A DNA stretch of 61,125 nt from contig NZ_SMKZ01000041.1 in the NCBI RefSeq assembly GCF_004349065.1, positions 1 to 61,125 on the forward strand, in the 5' to 3' direction. The notes under the pieces are model-generated. The model ran no database searches. It was not told the origin of the DNA and was given only the letters and a program-made list of their open reading frames with translations. A program made the translations under genes and the position numbers. Below, in pieces: positions 7,604 to 17,405 of the stretch. How positions within the stretch are numbered: the first letter of the stretch is position 1; each line of letters begins with the position of its first letter. The stretch comes from Jiangella asiatica. GTDB taxonomy: Bacteria > Actinomycetota > Actinomycetes > Jiangellales > Jiangellaceae.

Positions 7604-8383
7604 ATGGCTGAATACGTGCAGGTGGGTGCGGTCCGGACGTGGTACGACGTCCACGGCGACGGCGACCCGTTCGTGCTCCTGCACGGCGGCATGGTCGACG
7701 CCCGGTGGTTCGAGCCCAACCTTGGCGCGCTGGCCGAGCGGTTCCGGGTCTACACGCCGGACCTGCGGTCCCATGGTCATACACCCGATGTCGAGGGCCC
7801 CATCACGTTCCACCTGATGGCCGACGACACCATCGGCTTCATCGAGCGGGTCGTCGGCGGACCCACCGATCTCGGCGGGCACAGCGTCGGCGCGTTCGTG
7901 TCGCTGCTGGTGGCCATGCGGCGCCCGGACCTGGTCAAGCGCCTGGTGCTGATGAGCTGCGGGTTCAGCAAGGAGGGCGAGACCGTCCCGGACGCGCCGT
8001 GGGACGTCGACATGATCGTGCAGTACCTCGGCCCGGCCTACGCGGAGGTGTCGCCGGACGGCGCGGAGCACTTCCGGGTGGTGGCTACCAAGATCGGCGA
8101 GCTGGCGGCCAAGGAGCCGCACCTGACCCCGGCCGAGCTGGCGAGGGTCGCGCACCGGACACTGCTCATGGTCGCCGACGACGACATCGTCACGCTGCCG
8201 CACCTGGTCCAGATGTACGGCGCGATGCCGAACGCGGAGCTGGCCGTCGTGCCGGGAACGTCCCACTTCATGACGCAGGAGAAGCCGGAGCTGGTCAACG
8301 CCCTCCTGCTCGACTTCCTCGGCCGGGACCCGGTGCCGACGGTGGCGCCGATCAGGCGGGCCCAACCGGACGGTGAGGACTGA
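7604..8383 (+). CDS. Alpha/beta-fold hydrolase
   Basis: This 259-residue protein has the elbow GGHSVGAF with the nucleophilic Ser, an oxyanion motif LLHGGMVDARWF, an acid in VADDDIVTLP and a His in PGTSHFMTQEKP. The substrate cannot be inferred. The start is supported by GGGGAAGGGA upstream of the ATG, and TAAGGT at 7561 fits a -10. It lies between glnR and mshD and its stop is 4 nt before the mshD start. The 195-bp gap before it shows no other gene. Confidence 0.85.
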   Translation: MAEYVQVGAVRTWYDVHGDGDPFVLLHGGMVDARWFEPNLGALAERFRVYTPDLRSHGHTPDVEGPITFHLMADDTIGFIERVVGGPTDLGGHSVGAFVSLLVAMRRPDLVKRLVLMSCGFSKEGETVPDAPWDVDMIVQYLGPAYAEVSPDGAEHFRVVATKIGELAAKEPHLTPAELARVAHRTLLMVADDDIVTLPHLVQMYGAMPNAELAVVPGTSHFMTQEKPELVNALLLDFLGRDPVPTVAPIRRAQPDGED

Positions 8384-8387
8384 CGGC

Positions 8388-9401
8388 GTGGAGCTCGTCC
8401 GCACCGGCACGTTCGACGCGGCGGCGGTCGACGGTCTCGCCGCGCTGGCCGACCGCGCCCGGGCCGCCGACGGCGTCGCGCCGTTCGCCGACGACCTGTG
8501 GCCCGCGGTACCCGGCGGCACGACGACGGTGGCCCTGACGGCGTCGTCGGGCGGTTCGCTCGTAGGAGCGGCGTACGCGGCCCAGCAGGGAGACCGGCTG
8601 GCCGCCGAGCTCGTCGTCGATCCTGACCGCCGTGGGCGTGGCATCGGCGGGCGGCTGCTGGCCGAGCTGCTCGGTGCCGCACCGGGCGAGCTGTGGATCT
8701 GGTCGCACGGCGACCACCCCGCGGCCGCCGCGCTGGCCCGCCGGCACGGCTTGGAGCGCGCCCGCGAGCTGCTCCAGCTGCGCCGCGCGGTGGGCCCGCG
8801 GGCCGAGCCGCTACCGGACCGGCCGCTGCCCGACGGCGTCCGGCTGCGGCCGTTCGTGGTCGGCCAGGACGAGGCGGCCTGGCTCGCCGTCAACAACGCC
8901 GCGTTCGCGTGGCACCCGGAGCAGGGCGGGCAGACGCTGGACGACATCCGAGCCGCGGAGGCCGAGCCAGGCTTCGACCCGGCCGGCTTCCTGATGGCCG
9001 TCGACGATGCCGGCGAGCTGCTCGGCTTCCACTGGACGAAGGTCCACGAGCACGACCCGAACCCCGGCGTCCACGGCAGCACCGGCGAGCCCATCGGCGA
9101 GGTGTATGTGCTGGGCGTCGCGCCAGCGGCCCACGGCCGGGGCTTCGGTACCGCTCTCACCGTCGCCGGTCTGCGCTACCTGGCCGACGTCGCCGGCGTG
9201 CACACCGTGACGCTCTACGTCGAAGGCGACAACACGCCCGCCGTCGGCCTCTACGAGCGCCTCGGCTTTCACCGCCACGCCGTCGACGTCGCCTACCACC
9301 GCGCGGAGCTCACTCGCGTAGGCCGATCGCGTCGACGGGGCGCAGCCTCATCGCCGCCCGCGCCAGCAGGCCGATGGCCGGGAACCCCAGCACCGCGGTG
9401 A
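8388..9401 (+). CDS. mshD: Mycothiol synthase MshD (tandem GNAT acetyltransferase)
   Basis: MshD acetylates the cysteine amine of Cys-GlcN-Ins, the last step of mycothiol synthesis. Two GNAT domains are visible: a weak N-terminal one (acetyl-CoA loop RRGRGIGGRLL) and a conserved C-terminal one (VYVLGVAPAAHGRGFGTALT, then LYVEGDNTPAVGLYERLGF). I prefer the GTG at 8388 because GAGGA sits 8 nt upstream; an in-frame GTG at 8373 overlaps the previous gene. The family normally ends near residue 307. The last 30 or so residues here are Arg/Pro-rich and read antisense through the permease remnant, so the native stop appears to have been lost. Confidence 0.9.
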   Translation: MELVRTGTFDAAAVDGLAALADRARAADGVAPFADDLWPAVPGGTTTVALTASSGGSLVGAAYAAQQGDRLAAELVVDPDRRGRGIGGRLLAELLGAAPGELWIWSHGDHPAAAALARRHGLERARELLQLRRAVGPRAEPLPDRPLPDGVRLRPFVVGQDEAAWLAVNNAAFAWHPEQGGQTLDDIRAAEAEPGFDPAGFLMAVDDAGELLGFHWTKVHEHDPNPGVHGSTGEPIGEVYVLGVAPAAHGRGFGTALTVAGLRYLADVAGVHTVTLYVEGDNTPAVGLYERLGFHRHAVDVAYHRAELTRVGRSRRRGAASSPPAPAGRWPGTPAPR

Positions 9402-9915
9402 CGAGGGCGATGCCGAGGAGCCCGGTGAGCGAGATCGACGGCAGCGGCCGTCGACGGTCTGCCGGCCGGCCGCGGCCGCCGCACCGGAGCGGCCAGCAGT
9501 CCGGCGGCCGAACCCAGCACCCGCGGGCCGAGCAGTGCCACGCCGATCGACAGCAGGAGCGACCCACCCGCCGCGGCGGCCACGCCCACCGAGGCGGGCA
9601 TCAGCAGCGCCGGTCGCCTGGCCGCCACCCAGCCCGTCAGGCGCGCCGTGACCAGGCACAGCACGATCGCCGCGAGCCCCGGCAACGGACTCATGGCGGC
9701 CCGGAAGTCGGCCGGCAGCAGCCCGGACCCAGCGAACGCCCGGCCCAGCCCGATGGCCGCCAGGTACCCGGGCACCGCGCCGAGTACCGCGGCTGTGGTG
9801 GCCAGCAGCATGACCTCGGCACCGACCAGCCGCCGGACCTGCCCTCGCTTCGCCGACCGCTCGCAGCAGCGCGAACTCGCGCCGTCGCTGCTGGATCGAC
9901 AGCGCATCCGGTCCG
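9310..9915 (-). pseudogene. Remnant of FtsX/MacB-type ABC transporter permease
   Basis: Three reading frames carry consecutive pieces of the C-terminal half of an FtsX-like permease. The first reads LSIQQRRREFALLRAVGE near 9865-9905. After a frame change come GQVRRLVGAEVMLLATTAAV and further membrane helices. After a second change the end reads AAMRLRPVDAIGLRE, stopping at 9310. There is no start codon and the N-terminal two-thirds is missing. The 3' end is antisense to the tail of mshD. Confidence 0.8.
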
Positions 9916-9930
9916 CACACTAACTCCGCA

Positions 9931-10122
9931 ACTCCGCGCGAGCGCGAGGTGCTGGCGCTGATGGCCGAGGGCCTCGCCAACCCCGACACCGCCGGGCGGC
10001 TCGTGGTCACGGAGACCGCGGTCAGCAAGCACATCCGCAGTATCTTCGCCAAGCTCGGCCTCGCGCCGGGCGACGCCGGGCACCGCCGCGTCCTCGCGGT
10101 GCTGGCCTACCTGAACTCATGA
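9931..10122 (+). pseudogene. C-terminal fragment of LuxR/NarL-type response regulator
   Basis: The frame reads TPREREVLALMAEGLANPDT and continues through VSKHIRSIFAKLGL to HRRVLAVLAYLNS-stop, a complete LuxR-type helix-turn-helix with a normal C-terminus. No receiver domain or start codon precedes it. Upstream sequence in the same frame runs straight into the permease remnant, so this is a truncated gene. Confidence 0.8.
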
Positions 10123-10140
10123 CGGCCGCGCCACGGTCGA

Positions 10141-10383
10141 TGGCTGGACACCCACGTGCTTCTGTGGGCGGCACGCGACGACGAGCGCGTCGCCACGGCT
10201 GCGAGAATTTCTGATCGACGAGGAGAACGAACTGATCTTCAGCATCGTCTCCATCTGGGAGATCGTCGTCAAGACCGCCCCCCGACGGGCGGACTTCAAC
10301 GTGGACGCCTTCAACGTGGACGCCGGTCACCCCTCGATCAGGCCCTCCTGCGTTACGGCGACCCGGTCGCGGCAGCGACGTAG
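10141..10383 (+). pseudogene. Degraded VapC-like PIN-domain toxin
   Basis: The fragment starts WLDTHVLLWAARDDER, the classic VapC N-terminus. It shifts frame near 10200 into LREFLIDEENELIFSIVSIW and then EIVVKTAP, then shows a 15-bp tandem duplication (FNVDA twice, about 10295-10324), and ends ALLRYGDPV, the usual VapC C-terminus, after an internal deletion. No antitoxin gene is visible. It cannot make an active toxin. Confidence 0.75.
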
Positions 10384-10406
10384 GCGGAGTCGGTCATGGC
10401 CCGAGC

Positions 10407-10425
10407 TACCCTCCGTTAACCCGGA
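10407..10425 (+). promoter_or_regulatory. Putative ppk promoter with a single PHO-box-like unit
   Basis: TACCCT at 10407-10412 fits a -10 box. GTTAACCCGGA at 10415-10425 resembles one 11-nt PHO-box repeat unit of the kind bound by PhoP. I see no good second unit, so PhoP control is tentative. Confidence 0.35.
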
Positions 10426-10443
10426 CGTGTCAGCATTTGTCTC

Positions 10444-12522
10444 ATGGCCGAGCCGATCAAGCCGGAGGAGCGGTACCTCGACCGGGAGTTGTCCTGGCTC
10501 GCCTTCAACACCAGGGTGCTGGAGCTGGCCGAGGATCCCGACATCCCGTTGCTTGAACGCGCGCGCTTCCTCGCGATCTTCTCCAGCAACCTCGACGAGT
10601 TCTACATGATCCGGGTGGCCGGCCTGAAACGCCGTATCGCCGCCGGTGTGGCCATCCCGTCGGCCAGCGGGATGATGCCGCGCGAGGTGCTGGAACGCAC
10701 TCTCGACCGCACCCGCGAGCTGATGGCCCGGCAGACCAAGTGCTTTCGCAGCGACGTGCTGCCCTCGCTGGTCAAAGAGGGCATCGACATCGCCCGCTGG
10801 GACGACCTCGACGACGCCGACCACGCTCGGCTGCGCCGACTGTTCAGCGAGCGGATCTTCCCGGTGCTGACACCGCTGGCGGTCGACCCGGCGCACCCGT
10901 TCCCGTACATCTCGGGGCTGTCGCTCAACCTGGCCGTCGTCGTGCGGAACCCGCGCAACGACACCGAGCACTTCGCCCGGGTCAAGGTGCCGCCCAACTT
11001 CCCCCGCTTCCTGCCGGTGGCCGGGCAGCGGTTCGTGCCGCTCGAGGACGTCATCGCCGCGCACCTGTCGCAGCTGTTCCCGGGCATGGCGGTGCTGCAG
11101 CACCACACGTTCCGCGTCACCCGCAACGAGGACGTCGAGGTCGAGGAGGACGACGCCGAGAACCTGCTCACCGCCATGGAGCGGGAGCTGATGCGGCGGC
11201 GGTTCGGACCGGCGGTGCGGCTGGAGGTCGAGGAGACGGTCGACCCGCACGTGCTCGACCTGCTCCAGCGCGAGCTCGGCGTCAACGACGGCGAGACGTT
11301 CGCGCTGCCCGGCCCGCTGGACCTCACCGGCCTGCACGACATCGCCGACCTCGACCGCGCCGAGCTCCGCTACCGGCCTTTCCTGCCGGCCACCCACCGC
11401 GACCTCCGCGACGTCGAGTCGGCCTCGCCGGCGGACATGTTTGCCGCCATCTCCAAGAGCGACGTGCTGGTACACCACCCGTACGACTCGTTCTCCACGA
11501 GCGTGCAGCGCTTCATCGAGCAGGCGGCCGCCGACCCGAGGGTGCTGGGCATCAAGCAGACCCTCTACCGGACCAGCGGCGACTCCCCCATCGTCGACGC
11601 CCTGATCGACGCTGCCGAGGCCGGCAAGCAGGTGCTCGCCGTCGTCGAGATCAAGGCACGCTTCGACGAGCAGGCCAACATCACCTGGGCGCGCAAGCTC
11701 GAGCAGGCCGGCGTGCACGTCGTCTACGGGCTGGTCGGTCTCAAGACGCACTGCAAGCTCTGCCTGGTGGTGCGCGACGAGGCCGGCGACACCATCCGCC
11801 GGTACAGCCACATCGGCACCGGCAACTACCACCCGCGCACCGCCCGGCTGTACGAGGACCTCGGCCTGCTCACCGCCGACCCCGAAGTGGCGGAGGACCT
11901 CAACCACCTGTTCAACACCCTGTCCGGCTACTCGCTGGAGTCGGCGTACCAGCGGCTGCTGGTGGCGCCGCACTCGCTGCGCACCGGCATCGTCGAGCGC
12001 ATCCAGCGTGAGATCGAGCACCACCGTGCCGGCCGGCCGGCACGCGTGCGGTTCAAGCTCAACAGCCTGGTCGACGAGACCATCATCGACGCGCTGTACG
12101 AGGCGTCGGCGGCCGGCGTCCCGGTCGACATCTGGGTGCGCGGCATCTGCAGCATCCGCGCCGGCGTCCCCGGTCTGTCCGAGAACATCCGCGTCCGCAG
12201 CATCCTGGGCCGCTTCCTCGAGCATTCACGCATCTTCGCCTTCGAGAACGGCGGCGACGTCGAGCACTGGATCGGCTCGGCCGACCTCATGCACCGCAAC
12301 CTCGACCGCCGGGTCGAGGCGCTGGTGAGGCTGCGCCGGGCAGAGCACCTGCAGGAGATCGACGGCCAGTTCGACCTCGCCTTCGACCCCGGTACGGCGT
12401 CCTGGCACCTCCTGCCCGACGGCACCTGGCAGCGCTCCCACCTCAACGCGGACGGCGAGCCGTTGGCCGACCTCCAAAAGGTCCTCATCGGACGCAAGCA
12501 GCGGCGGAAGGCCACCACGTGA
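10444..12522 (+). CDS. ppk: Polyphosphate kinase 1
   Basis: Ppk1 polymerises the gamma phosphate of ATP into polyphosphate, reversibly. The 692-residue protein has all expected regions: the N-terminal domain ([20 protein letters not shown]), the head domain, and two C-terminal catalytic domains with the phosphohistidine His436 (GLKTHCKLC) and a second catalytic His617 ([11 protein letters not shown]). Length and motifs are normal. There is no strong ribosome-binding site before the ATG. The next gene starts inside its stop codon (GTGA), linking it to a CYTH-CHAD protein and MutT1, a set expected to make, sense and clean up phosphate-rich compounds. Confidence 0.97.
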   Translation: MAEPIKPEERYLDRELSWLAFNTRVLELAEDPDIPLLERARFLAIFSSNLDEFYMIRVAGLKRRIAAGVAIPSASGMMPREVLERTLDRTRELMARQTKCFRSDVLPSLVKEGIDIARWDDLDDADHARLRRLFSERIFPVLTPLAVDPAHPFPYISGLSLNLAVVVRNPRNDTEHFARVKVPPNFPRFLPVAGQRFVPLEDVIAAHLSQLFPGMAVLQHHTFRVTRNEDVEVEEDDAENLLTAMERELMRRRFGPAVRLEVEETVDPHVLDLLQRELGVNDGETFALPGPLDLTGLHDIADLDRAELRYRPFLPATHRDLRDVESASPADMFAAISKSDVLVHHPYDSFSTSVQRFIEQAAADPRVLGIKQTLYRTSGDSPIVDALIDAAEAGKQVLAVVEIKARFDEQANITWARKLEQAGVHVVYGLVGLKTHCKLCLVVRDEAGDTIRRYSHIGTGNYHPRTARLYEDLGLLTADPEVAEDLNHLFNTLSGYSLESAYQRLLVAPHSLRTGIVERIQREIEHHRAGRPARVRFKLNSLVDETIIDALYEASAAGVPVDIWVRGICSIRAGVPGLSENIRVRSILGRFLEHSRIFAFENGGDVEHWIGSADLMHRNLDRRVEALVRLRRAEHLQEIDGQFDLAFDPGTASWHLLPDGTWQRSHLNADGEPLADLQKVLIGRKQRRKATT

Positions 12523-14075
12523 GCGGTGCGGAGCGAGCCGCCCGGCCACACACCGTCCGTGAGGTCGAGCAGAAGTTCCGTGTGCACGGCCTGTTCCGCA
12601 TCCCCGACGTGTCCGAGCTGGCAGGAGTCTCCGCGGTCGACGACCTCGGCGTCATCGAGATGGAGTCGGCCTACTACGACACGCCCGACCTGAGGCTGGC
12701 CCGGGAGGGCATCACCCTGCGCCGGCGCGTCGCCCGCGGCAACGGCGACGACGAAGGGTGGCACCTGAAGCTGCCCGTGGACGCCGACCGGCCCGGAGCT
12801 CGTGACGAGATCCGGCTTCCGCTCGACGCCCCGGGTGACCCGCCCGCCGAGCTGGCCGCCATCGTCAGGGTCATCGTCAGGGACGCTCGACTGAAGCTGG
12901 TGTCCACGCTGCGCACCACCCGCGCGCGGCAGGTGATCAGGTCCGCCGACGGCGACGTTGCCGAGCTGGTCGACGACACCGTCCACGTCGTAGGCGCCGA
13001 CGGCACGGTCGCGGCCCGCTTCCGCGAACTGGAGCTGGAGGAGCTGGGGGGCGGCCCCGTCGTCCACACCGTCGCCGAGGCGCTCACCGGCGCTGGCGCC
13101 GTCGGCGGGGAGTTCGTCGCCAAGGCCGTGCGAGCGCTGGGCCCGAACGCCGCCGCGCCGCCGGAGGTGCCCGCGCCGGACGCGCCGCGGCCGAAGGATC
13201 CGGCCCTGGACACGCTTGTCGCGTACCTCGCCACGCACGTGCGGGCGCTGCGCGCCGCGGACATGGCGTTCCGCCGCGATCCCGACGACGCCGAGGCGGT
13301 CCACCAGCTGAGGGTGGCGGCGCGGCGGCTGCGCAGCGGGCTGCGGACGTTCCGCAAGCTGCTCGACAAGCCGTGGGCCGAGCAGCTGCGCTCGGAGCTG
13401 GCGTGGTTCGCCCGCAGCCTCGGCGCCCTGCGCGAAGGCGACGTGCTGCGCGAACGCCTGGAACGGCACAGCGACGACCTGCCGCCGGACCTCCCCGCGA
13501 GCGAGGTCCGGCTGGTGCTGGTCGAGGTGCTGGGCGGCAAGGTCGCCGGCGCCCGGGCGCACGTCGGCGAGCTGCTCGATTCCGAGCGGTACCTGACCCT
13601 GCACGACCACCTGGTGCGAGCCGCCACCCGGCCGCTGGTCCGGGCCGACGCCGAACGCCCGGCCCGCGACATCCTGCCACCGCTGGTCGACCTGGCTTGG
13701 AAGCGCCTGGACGACGCCTGCGCTGATCTCACCGACGATGCTCCGGACGAGCTGTGGCACGCCGCACGGCTGGCGGCCAAGCGGGCCCGGTACGCGGCGG
13801 AGTCGGTCGCGCCGACGCTGGGCAGCGACGCGAAGGCGTTCGCCAAGCAGCTGAAGAAAGTCACGGACATCCTCGGTGAGCACCAGGACGCCGCCCAGGC
13901 GGCCGCGACCGCCCGCGAGCTGGCCAACTCCGACCAGGCGTCCTCCGACGCCGCCTTCGCCCTCGGTGTACTGGCCTCGCTGGAGCGGGCGCATGTGCAC
14001 GCCGCCCGGGCACGGTTCGCGCAGGTGTGGCCGCAGGTGCGCCGCGCCAAGTGGCGCCGGTGGCTCGCCTCGTGA
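12519..14075 (+). CDS. CYTH and CHAD domain protein
   Basis: This 518-residue protein joins an N-terminal CYTH (triphosphate tunnel) domain, about residues 12-205 with the signature E15-V-E-Q-K19, to a C-terminal CHAD helical domain, about 225-510, with the conserved H262-[12 protein letters not shown] domains bind or hydrolyse triphosphates, including tripolyphosphate in some members; CHAD domains bind polyphosphate. It is co-translated with ppk (4-bp overlap) and with mutT1 (4-bp overlap), so a role in polyphosphate metabolism or localisation is a strong inference. Whether the CYTH domain is catalytic cannot be told here. Confidence 0.93.
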   Translation: MSGAERAARPHTVREVEQKFRVHGLFRIPDVSELAGVSAVDDLGVIEMESAYYDTPDLRLAREGITLRRRVARGNGDDEGWHLKLPVDADRPGARDEIRLPLDAPGDPPAELAAIVRVIVRDARLKLVSTLRTTRARQVIRSADGDVAELVDDTVHVVGADGTVAARFRELELEELGGGPVVHTVAEALTGAGAVGGEFVAKAVRALGPNAAAPPEVPAPDAPRPKDPALDTLVAYLATHVRALRAADMAFRRDPDDAEAVHQLRVAARRLRSGLRTFRKLLDKPWAEQLRSELAWFARSLGALREGDVLRERLERHSDDLPPDLPASEVRLVLVEVLGGKVAGARAHVGELLDSERYLTLHDHLVRAATRPLVRADAERPARDILPPLVDLAWKRLDDACADLTDDAPDELWHAARLAAKRARYAAESVAPTLGSDAKAFAKQLKKVTDILGEHQDAAQAAATARELANSDQASSDAAFALGVLASLERAHVHAARARFAQVWPQVRRAKWRRWLAS

Positions 14076-14959
14076 GCCCTCGCCGCGGCCCGGTCATCGC
14101 GGCCGGAGCGGTGGTGTGGCGAGCGACCAGCCGGGGTGACCTCGAGATCTGCCTCGTCCACCGGCCCAGGTACGACGACTGGTCGCTGCCCAAGGGCAAG
14201 CTCGACCGCGGTGAGCACCCGATGGTCGCCGCCGTGCGGGAGGTGTGGGAGGAGACCGGCCACCAGGTCCGGCTCGGCCGGAAGCTGCCGACGCAGCGCT
14301 ACGAGGTCGCCGGCCGGCCCAAGGTCGTCCACTACTGGCTGGCCGAGGCCGACGACACCGCCGGCCCGCGCGAACCGGACGACGAGGTCGACGCCGTCGC
14401 CTTCCGGCCGGCGGAGGATGCGCTCGAACGCCTGACCTACGAGCGCGACGCCGAGCTCGTCCGGGCGGCACTCGACGGACCGGTCCGGACGACCCCACTG
14501 GTGCTCCTGCGGCACGCCGCCGCGCTCTCGCGAGAGTCCTGGCCCGGCCCGGACATCGAGCGGCGGCTTTCGACACCCGGGATCCGCCAGGCCGAGGCGC
14601 TGATCGCGGTACTCGCCGCGCTGAGCCCGCGGCGGGTGCTCTCCAGCGACTCGGTGCGGTGCGTCGACACGGTGCGTCCGTTCGCCGAGCGGTTCCGGCT
14701 CATGCTGGAGCTCGACCCGTCGCTGTCCGAGGAGGGCCTGCGCGCGGGCCCCAACCCGCACCGGGCCGGCGACGTGGTCCGCTCGCTGCTGTCCGACGGA
14801 CCGGCCGTGGTGTGCTCGCATCGCCCGGTGCTGCCGCTGCTCTTCGAGGCCGCCGGCACCGATCCGGGACCGACGCTGGAGCCCGGCGAGTTCGCCGTGC
14901 TGCACCACCACGAAGGTCGCGTCGTCAGCGTCGACCGGCAGTCCGCCGGCGTCGCGTGA
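14072..14959 (+). CDS. mutT1: MutT1-type Nudix hydrolase fused to histidine phosphatase domain
   Basis: This 295-residue protein has a Nudix domain with a full Nudix box starting at G42 (GKLDRGE, then REVWEETG) and a C-terminal phosphoglycerate-mutase-like domain with LLRHAA (R147, H148). Mycobacterial MutT1, which also neighbours ppk, degrades 8-oxo-(d)GTP and diadenosine polyphosphates. I use the GTG at 14072, which overlaps the previous stop as GTGA; a longer frame upstream overlaps the CHAD gene and is not conserved in type. It is the last gene of the ppk operon. Confidence 0.9.
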   Translation: MSPRRGPVIAAGAVVWRATSRGDLEICLVHRPRYDDWSLPKGKLDRGEHPMVAAVREVWEETGHQVRLGRKLPTQRYEVAGRPKVVHYWLAEADDTAGPREPDDEVDAVAFRPAEDALERLTYERDAELVRAALDGPVRTTPLVLLRHAAALSRESWPGPDIERRLSTPGIRQAEALIAVLAALSPRRVLSSDSVRCVDTVRPFAERFRLMLELDPSLSEEGLRAGPNPHRAGDVVRSLLSDGPAVVCSHRPVLPLLFEAAGTDPGPTLEPGEFAVLHHHEGRVVSVDRQSAGVA

Positions 14960-15019
14960 TCGACCCGTGACCGCTCTCAGCGGCGGCTCGTGACCTCATC
15001 GCAACCGGACACTCGGCCC

Positions 15020-15096
15020 GTTCACGTGACGGCCATCACAACGTCAGCGTCATGTCGCCTTCTCTGCGCAATCCGTTCATTCCTCGTTCACTCGGG
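15020..15096 (+). promoter_or_regulatory. PHO boxes upstream of pstS
   Basis: Two adjacent 11-nt direct repeats, GTTCATTCCTC (15075-15085) and GTTCACTCGGG (15086-15096), form a near-ideal actinobacterial PHO box (PhoP site). A further half-site, GTTCACGTGAC, lies at 15020-15030. The main box ends 78 bp before the pstS start. TACGTT at 15124-15129 is a possible -10. Phosphate-starvation induction of pstSCAB by PhoP is the expected outcome. Confidence 0.8.
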
Positions 15097-15174
15097 GCGG
15101 GCCACGGTGTCACCTCGGAAACCTACGTTTCTAGCGATACGCAAGGACGAATAGGTCCAGGAAGGACACCAGAC

Positions 15175-16326
15175 GTGAACCTCAGCATTGCGCGCCGCCG
15201 GCTGGCGCCGGTCGCCGTGGTCGGTGCGGCCGCACTCGTGCTGGCCGCTTGCGGTTCGGATCCCGACACCGACAACGGCGACGACGCCGACAGCACTGAG
15301 ACCGAGGGTTCGGGTGGCGACGGCGGCAGCGGTGAGACCGAGAGCGATCTCTCCGGCTCGCTCAACGGCGCCGGCGCGAGCTCGCAGGAGTCGGCCATGC
15401 AGGCATGGATCGCCGGCTTCCAGGGGGAGAACCCCGACGTCACCGTCAACTACGCGCCGGATGGCTCCGGCGCCGGTCGCGAGCAGTTCACCTCCGGCGC
15501 GGTCGCGTTCGCCGGTTCCGACGCCGCCCTCGACGAGGAGGAGCTGGCCGCCGCCGAGACGGCGTGCGGCGCCCCGGCCGTCGACCTGCCGCTGTTCATC
15601 GACCCGATCGCCATCGCCTACAACCTCCCGGGCGTCGACAACCTCCAGCTCGGCCCGGAGACGCTGGCCAACATCTTCAACGGCACCATCACCACCTGGA
15701 ACGACCCGGCCATCGCCGCGGACAACCCGGAGGCGACGCTGCCGGACACGGCCATCACGCCGGTGCACCGCTCCGACGAGTCCGGCACCACCGAGAACTT
15801 CGTCGAGTACCTGGCCGCGGCCGCGCCGTCGGTCTGGACCCACGAGATCAGCGGTGACTGGCCGGCCGGTCTCCCCGGTGAGGCCGGCGCCCAGACGCCG
15901 GGCGTACTCCAGGCTGTCGACGCCGCCGAGGGCACCATCGGCTACGCCAGCGCCGCCGCCGTCGGCGACCGCACCACCGCCGCCATCGGGGTCGGCGAGG
16001 AGTTCGTCGAGTACTCCGCCGAGGCCGCCGCCGCCGTCGTCGACGCCTCGCCGCGGGCCGAGGGCCGCGCCGAGAACGACATCGCCATCGAGCTGGCTCG
16101 CGACACCACCGAGTCCGGTGCCTACCCGATCGTGCTGATCTCCTACACGATCGTCTGCACCGCGTACGCGGACGCGAACACCGGCGACCTGGTGAAGGGC
16201 TTCGTCGGCTACATGGCCAGCGACGAGGGCCAGCAGGCCGCCGCCGACGCCGCCGGCTCGGCGCCGATCTCGCCGGACCTGCAGGCCGAGGTCCAAGCCG
16301 TCGTCGAGTCCATCGAGGTCGGCTGA
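15175..16326 (+). CDS. pstS: Phosphate-binding lipoprotein PstS
   Basis: This 383-residue periplasmic-type binding protein is anchored outside the membrane and delivers phosphate to PstCA. The signal peptide ends in LVLAAC with lipidated Cys26, followed by an acidic Ser/Gly/Glu linker. The mature part has the PstS motifs GAGASSQ, YAPDGSGAGREQF and HRSDESGTTENF, which hold the phosphate. I use the GTG at 15175, preceded by GGAAGG, since it gives a proper lipoprotein signal; upstream in-frame codons lie within the PHO-box region. A strong hairpin separates it from pstC, a common way to keep PstS more abundant than the permease. Confidence 0.95.
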   Translation: MNLSIARRRLAPVAVVGAAALVLAACGSDPDTDNGDDADSTETEGSGGDGGSGETESDLSGSLNGAGASSQESAMQAWIAGFQGENPDVTVNYAPDGSGAGREQFTSGAVAFAGSDAALDEEELAAAETACGAPAVDLPLFIDPIAIAYNLPGVDNLQLGPETLANIFNGTITTWNDPAIAADNPEATLPDTAITPVHRSDESGTTENFVEYLAAAAPSVWTHEISGDWPAGLPGEAGAQTPGVLQAVDAAEGTIGYASAAAVGDRTTAAIGVGEEFVEYSAEAAAAVVDASPRAEGRAENDIAIELARDTTESGAYPIVLISYTIVCTAYADANTGDLVKGFVGYMASDEGQQAAADAAGSAPISPDLQAEVQAVVESIEVG

Positions 16327-16355
16327 GACCCTGTCCGTGCCCGAACGGAGCCTGA

Positions 16356-16400
16356 CGCGCCGGGCGGTCCGTCCCCAGCCGGGGCGGACCGCCCGGCGCG
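16356..16400 (+). terminator. Strong hairpin between pstS and pstC
   Basis: A perfect 16-bp stem pairs 16356-16371 with 16385-16400 (arm core GCGCCGGGCGGTCCG), closing a 13-nt loop that itself contains CCCC and GGGG. There is no T tract, so it is more likely a partial terminator or an RNA-stabilising structure within the pst operon than a full stop. Confidence 0.8.
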
Positions 16401-16451
16401 GCGGTGCTTCCGGATGACCCGAGAGTCCTTCCCGACCCGGAGCTGAACCAC

Positions 16452-17405
16452 GTGACCACCACCGCGAACCCGCCGCCACGGCAGGCGACTCCCGCGCCAC
16501 GCGCGAAGGCCCGCCCCGGCGACCGGATCTTCAGCTGGTCCACCCGCACCGCCGGCGTGCTGATCCTCGTCGTGCTCGCCGGCGTCGCGGCGTTCCTGAT
16601 CGTCGAGGCGCTGCCGACGTTCCAGGCCGACCCGGCCGAGATCGACGGCGGCGAGGGCTTCTTCTCCTACGTCTGGCCGCTGGTCTTCGGCACCCTGGCC
16701 GCGGCCGTCATCGCGCTGATCATCGCCACTCCGCTGGCGCTGGGCATCGCGCTGTTCATCTCGCACTACGCACCCCGTCGGATGGCGCAGGGCCTCGGCT
16801 ACGTCGTCGACCTGCTGGCCGCGATCCCCAGCGTCGTCTACGGGCTCTGGGGCATCCAGTGGTTGGCGCCGCGGGTCCAGGGCGCCTGGGCGTGGCTGGC
16901 CGACAACCTCGGCTTCATCCCGATCTTCACCGGCCCGGCCTCGGCAACCGGCCGGACCATGCTCACCGCGGGCGTCGTTCTTGCGGTGATGATCCTGCCG
17001 ATCATCACCGCCATCTCGCGCGAGGTGTTCCTGCAGACGCCGACGCTGCACGAGGAGGCCGCGCTGGCGCTGGGCGCCACCAGGTGGGAGATGATCCGCA
17101 TGGCGGTGATCCCGTTCGGCCGCCCGGGCATCATCAGCGGCATCATGCTGGGCCTGGGCCGGGCGCTCGGTGAGACCATGGCCGTCGCCATGGTGCTTTC
17201 GACCGGCGGCTTCACCTGGTCCATGGTCACCAGCGGCAACAACACCATCGCCGCCGAGATCGCGCTGGACTTCCCCGAGTCGTCCGGGCTCAAGACGAAC
17301 ACGCTCATCGCCGCCGGTCTGGTGCTGTTCGCTATCACGCTGGCGGTCAACATGTTCGCGCGCTGGGTCGTGTCGCGGCGCAAGGAATTCTCGGGGGCCA
17401 ACTGA
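16452..17405 (+). CDS. pstC: Phosphate ABC transporter permease PstC
   Basis: This 317-residue inner-membrane permease has about six transmembrane helices and the ABC-permease coupling loop [20 protein letters not shown]. The [19 protein letters not shown] segment is typical of PstC. I chose the GTG at 16452 (VTTTANPPP) with GGAG upstream over an in-frame GTG at 16404, which lies beside the intergenic hairpin. Its stop overlaps the pstA start by one base (TGATG). Confidence 0.95.
   Translation: MTTTANPPPRQATPAPRAKARPGDRIFSWSTRTAGVLILVVLAGVAAFLIVEALPTFQADPAEIDGGEGFFSYVWPLVFGTLAAAVIALIIATPLALGIALFISHYAPRRMAQGLGYVVDLLAAIPSVVYGLWGIQWLAPRVQGAWAWLADNLGFIPIFTGPASATGRTMLTAGVVLAVMILPIITAISREVFLQTPTLHEEAALALGATRWEMIRMAVIPFGRPGIISGIMLGLGRALGETMAVAMVLSTGGFTWSMVTSGNNTIAAEIALDFPESSGLKTNTLIAAGLVLFAITLAVNMFARWVVSRRKEFSGAN

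Noticed and set aside
6557-9160. Minus-strand open frame of 867 codons across glnR, the hydrolase and mshD
   Set aside because: It is antisense to three conserved genes and its translation has no family features.
10141-10383. Active VapBC toxin-antitoxin module
   Set aside because: The toxin is frameshifted and internally deleted and there is no antitoxin gene.
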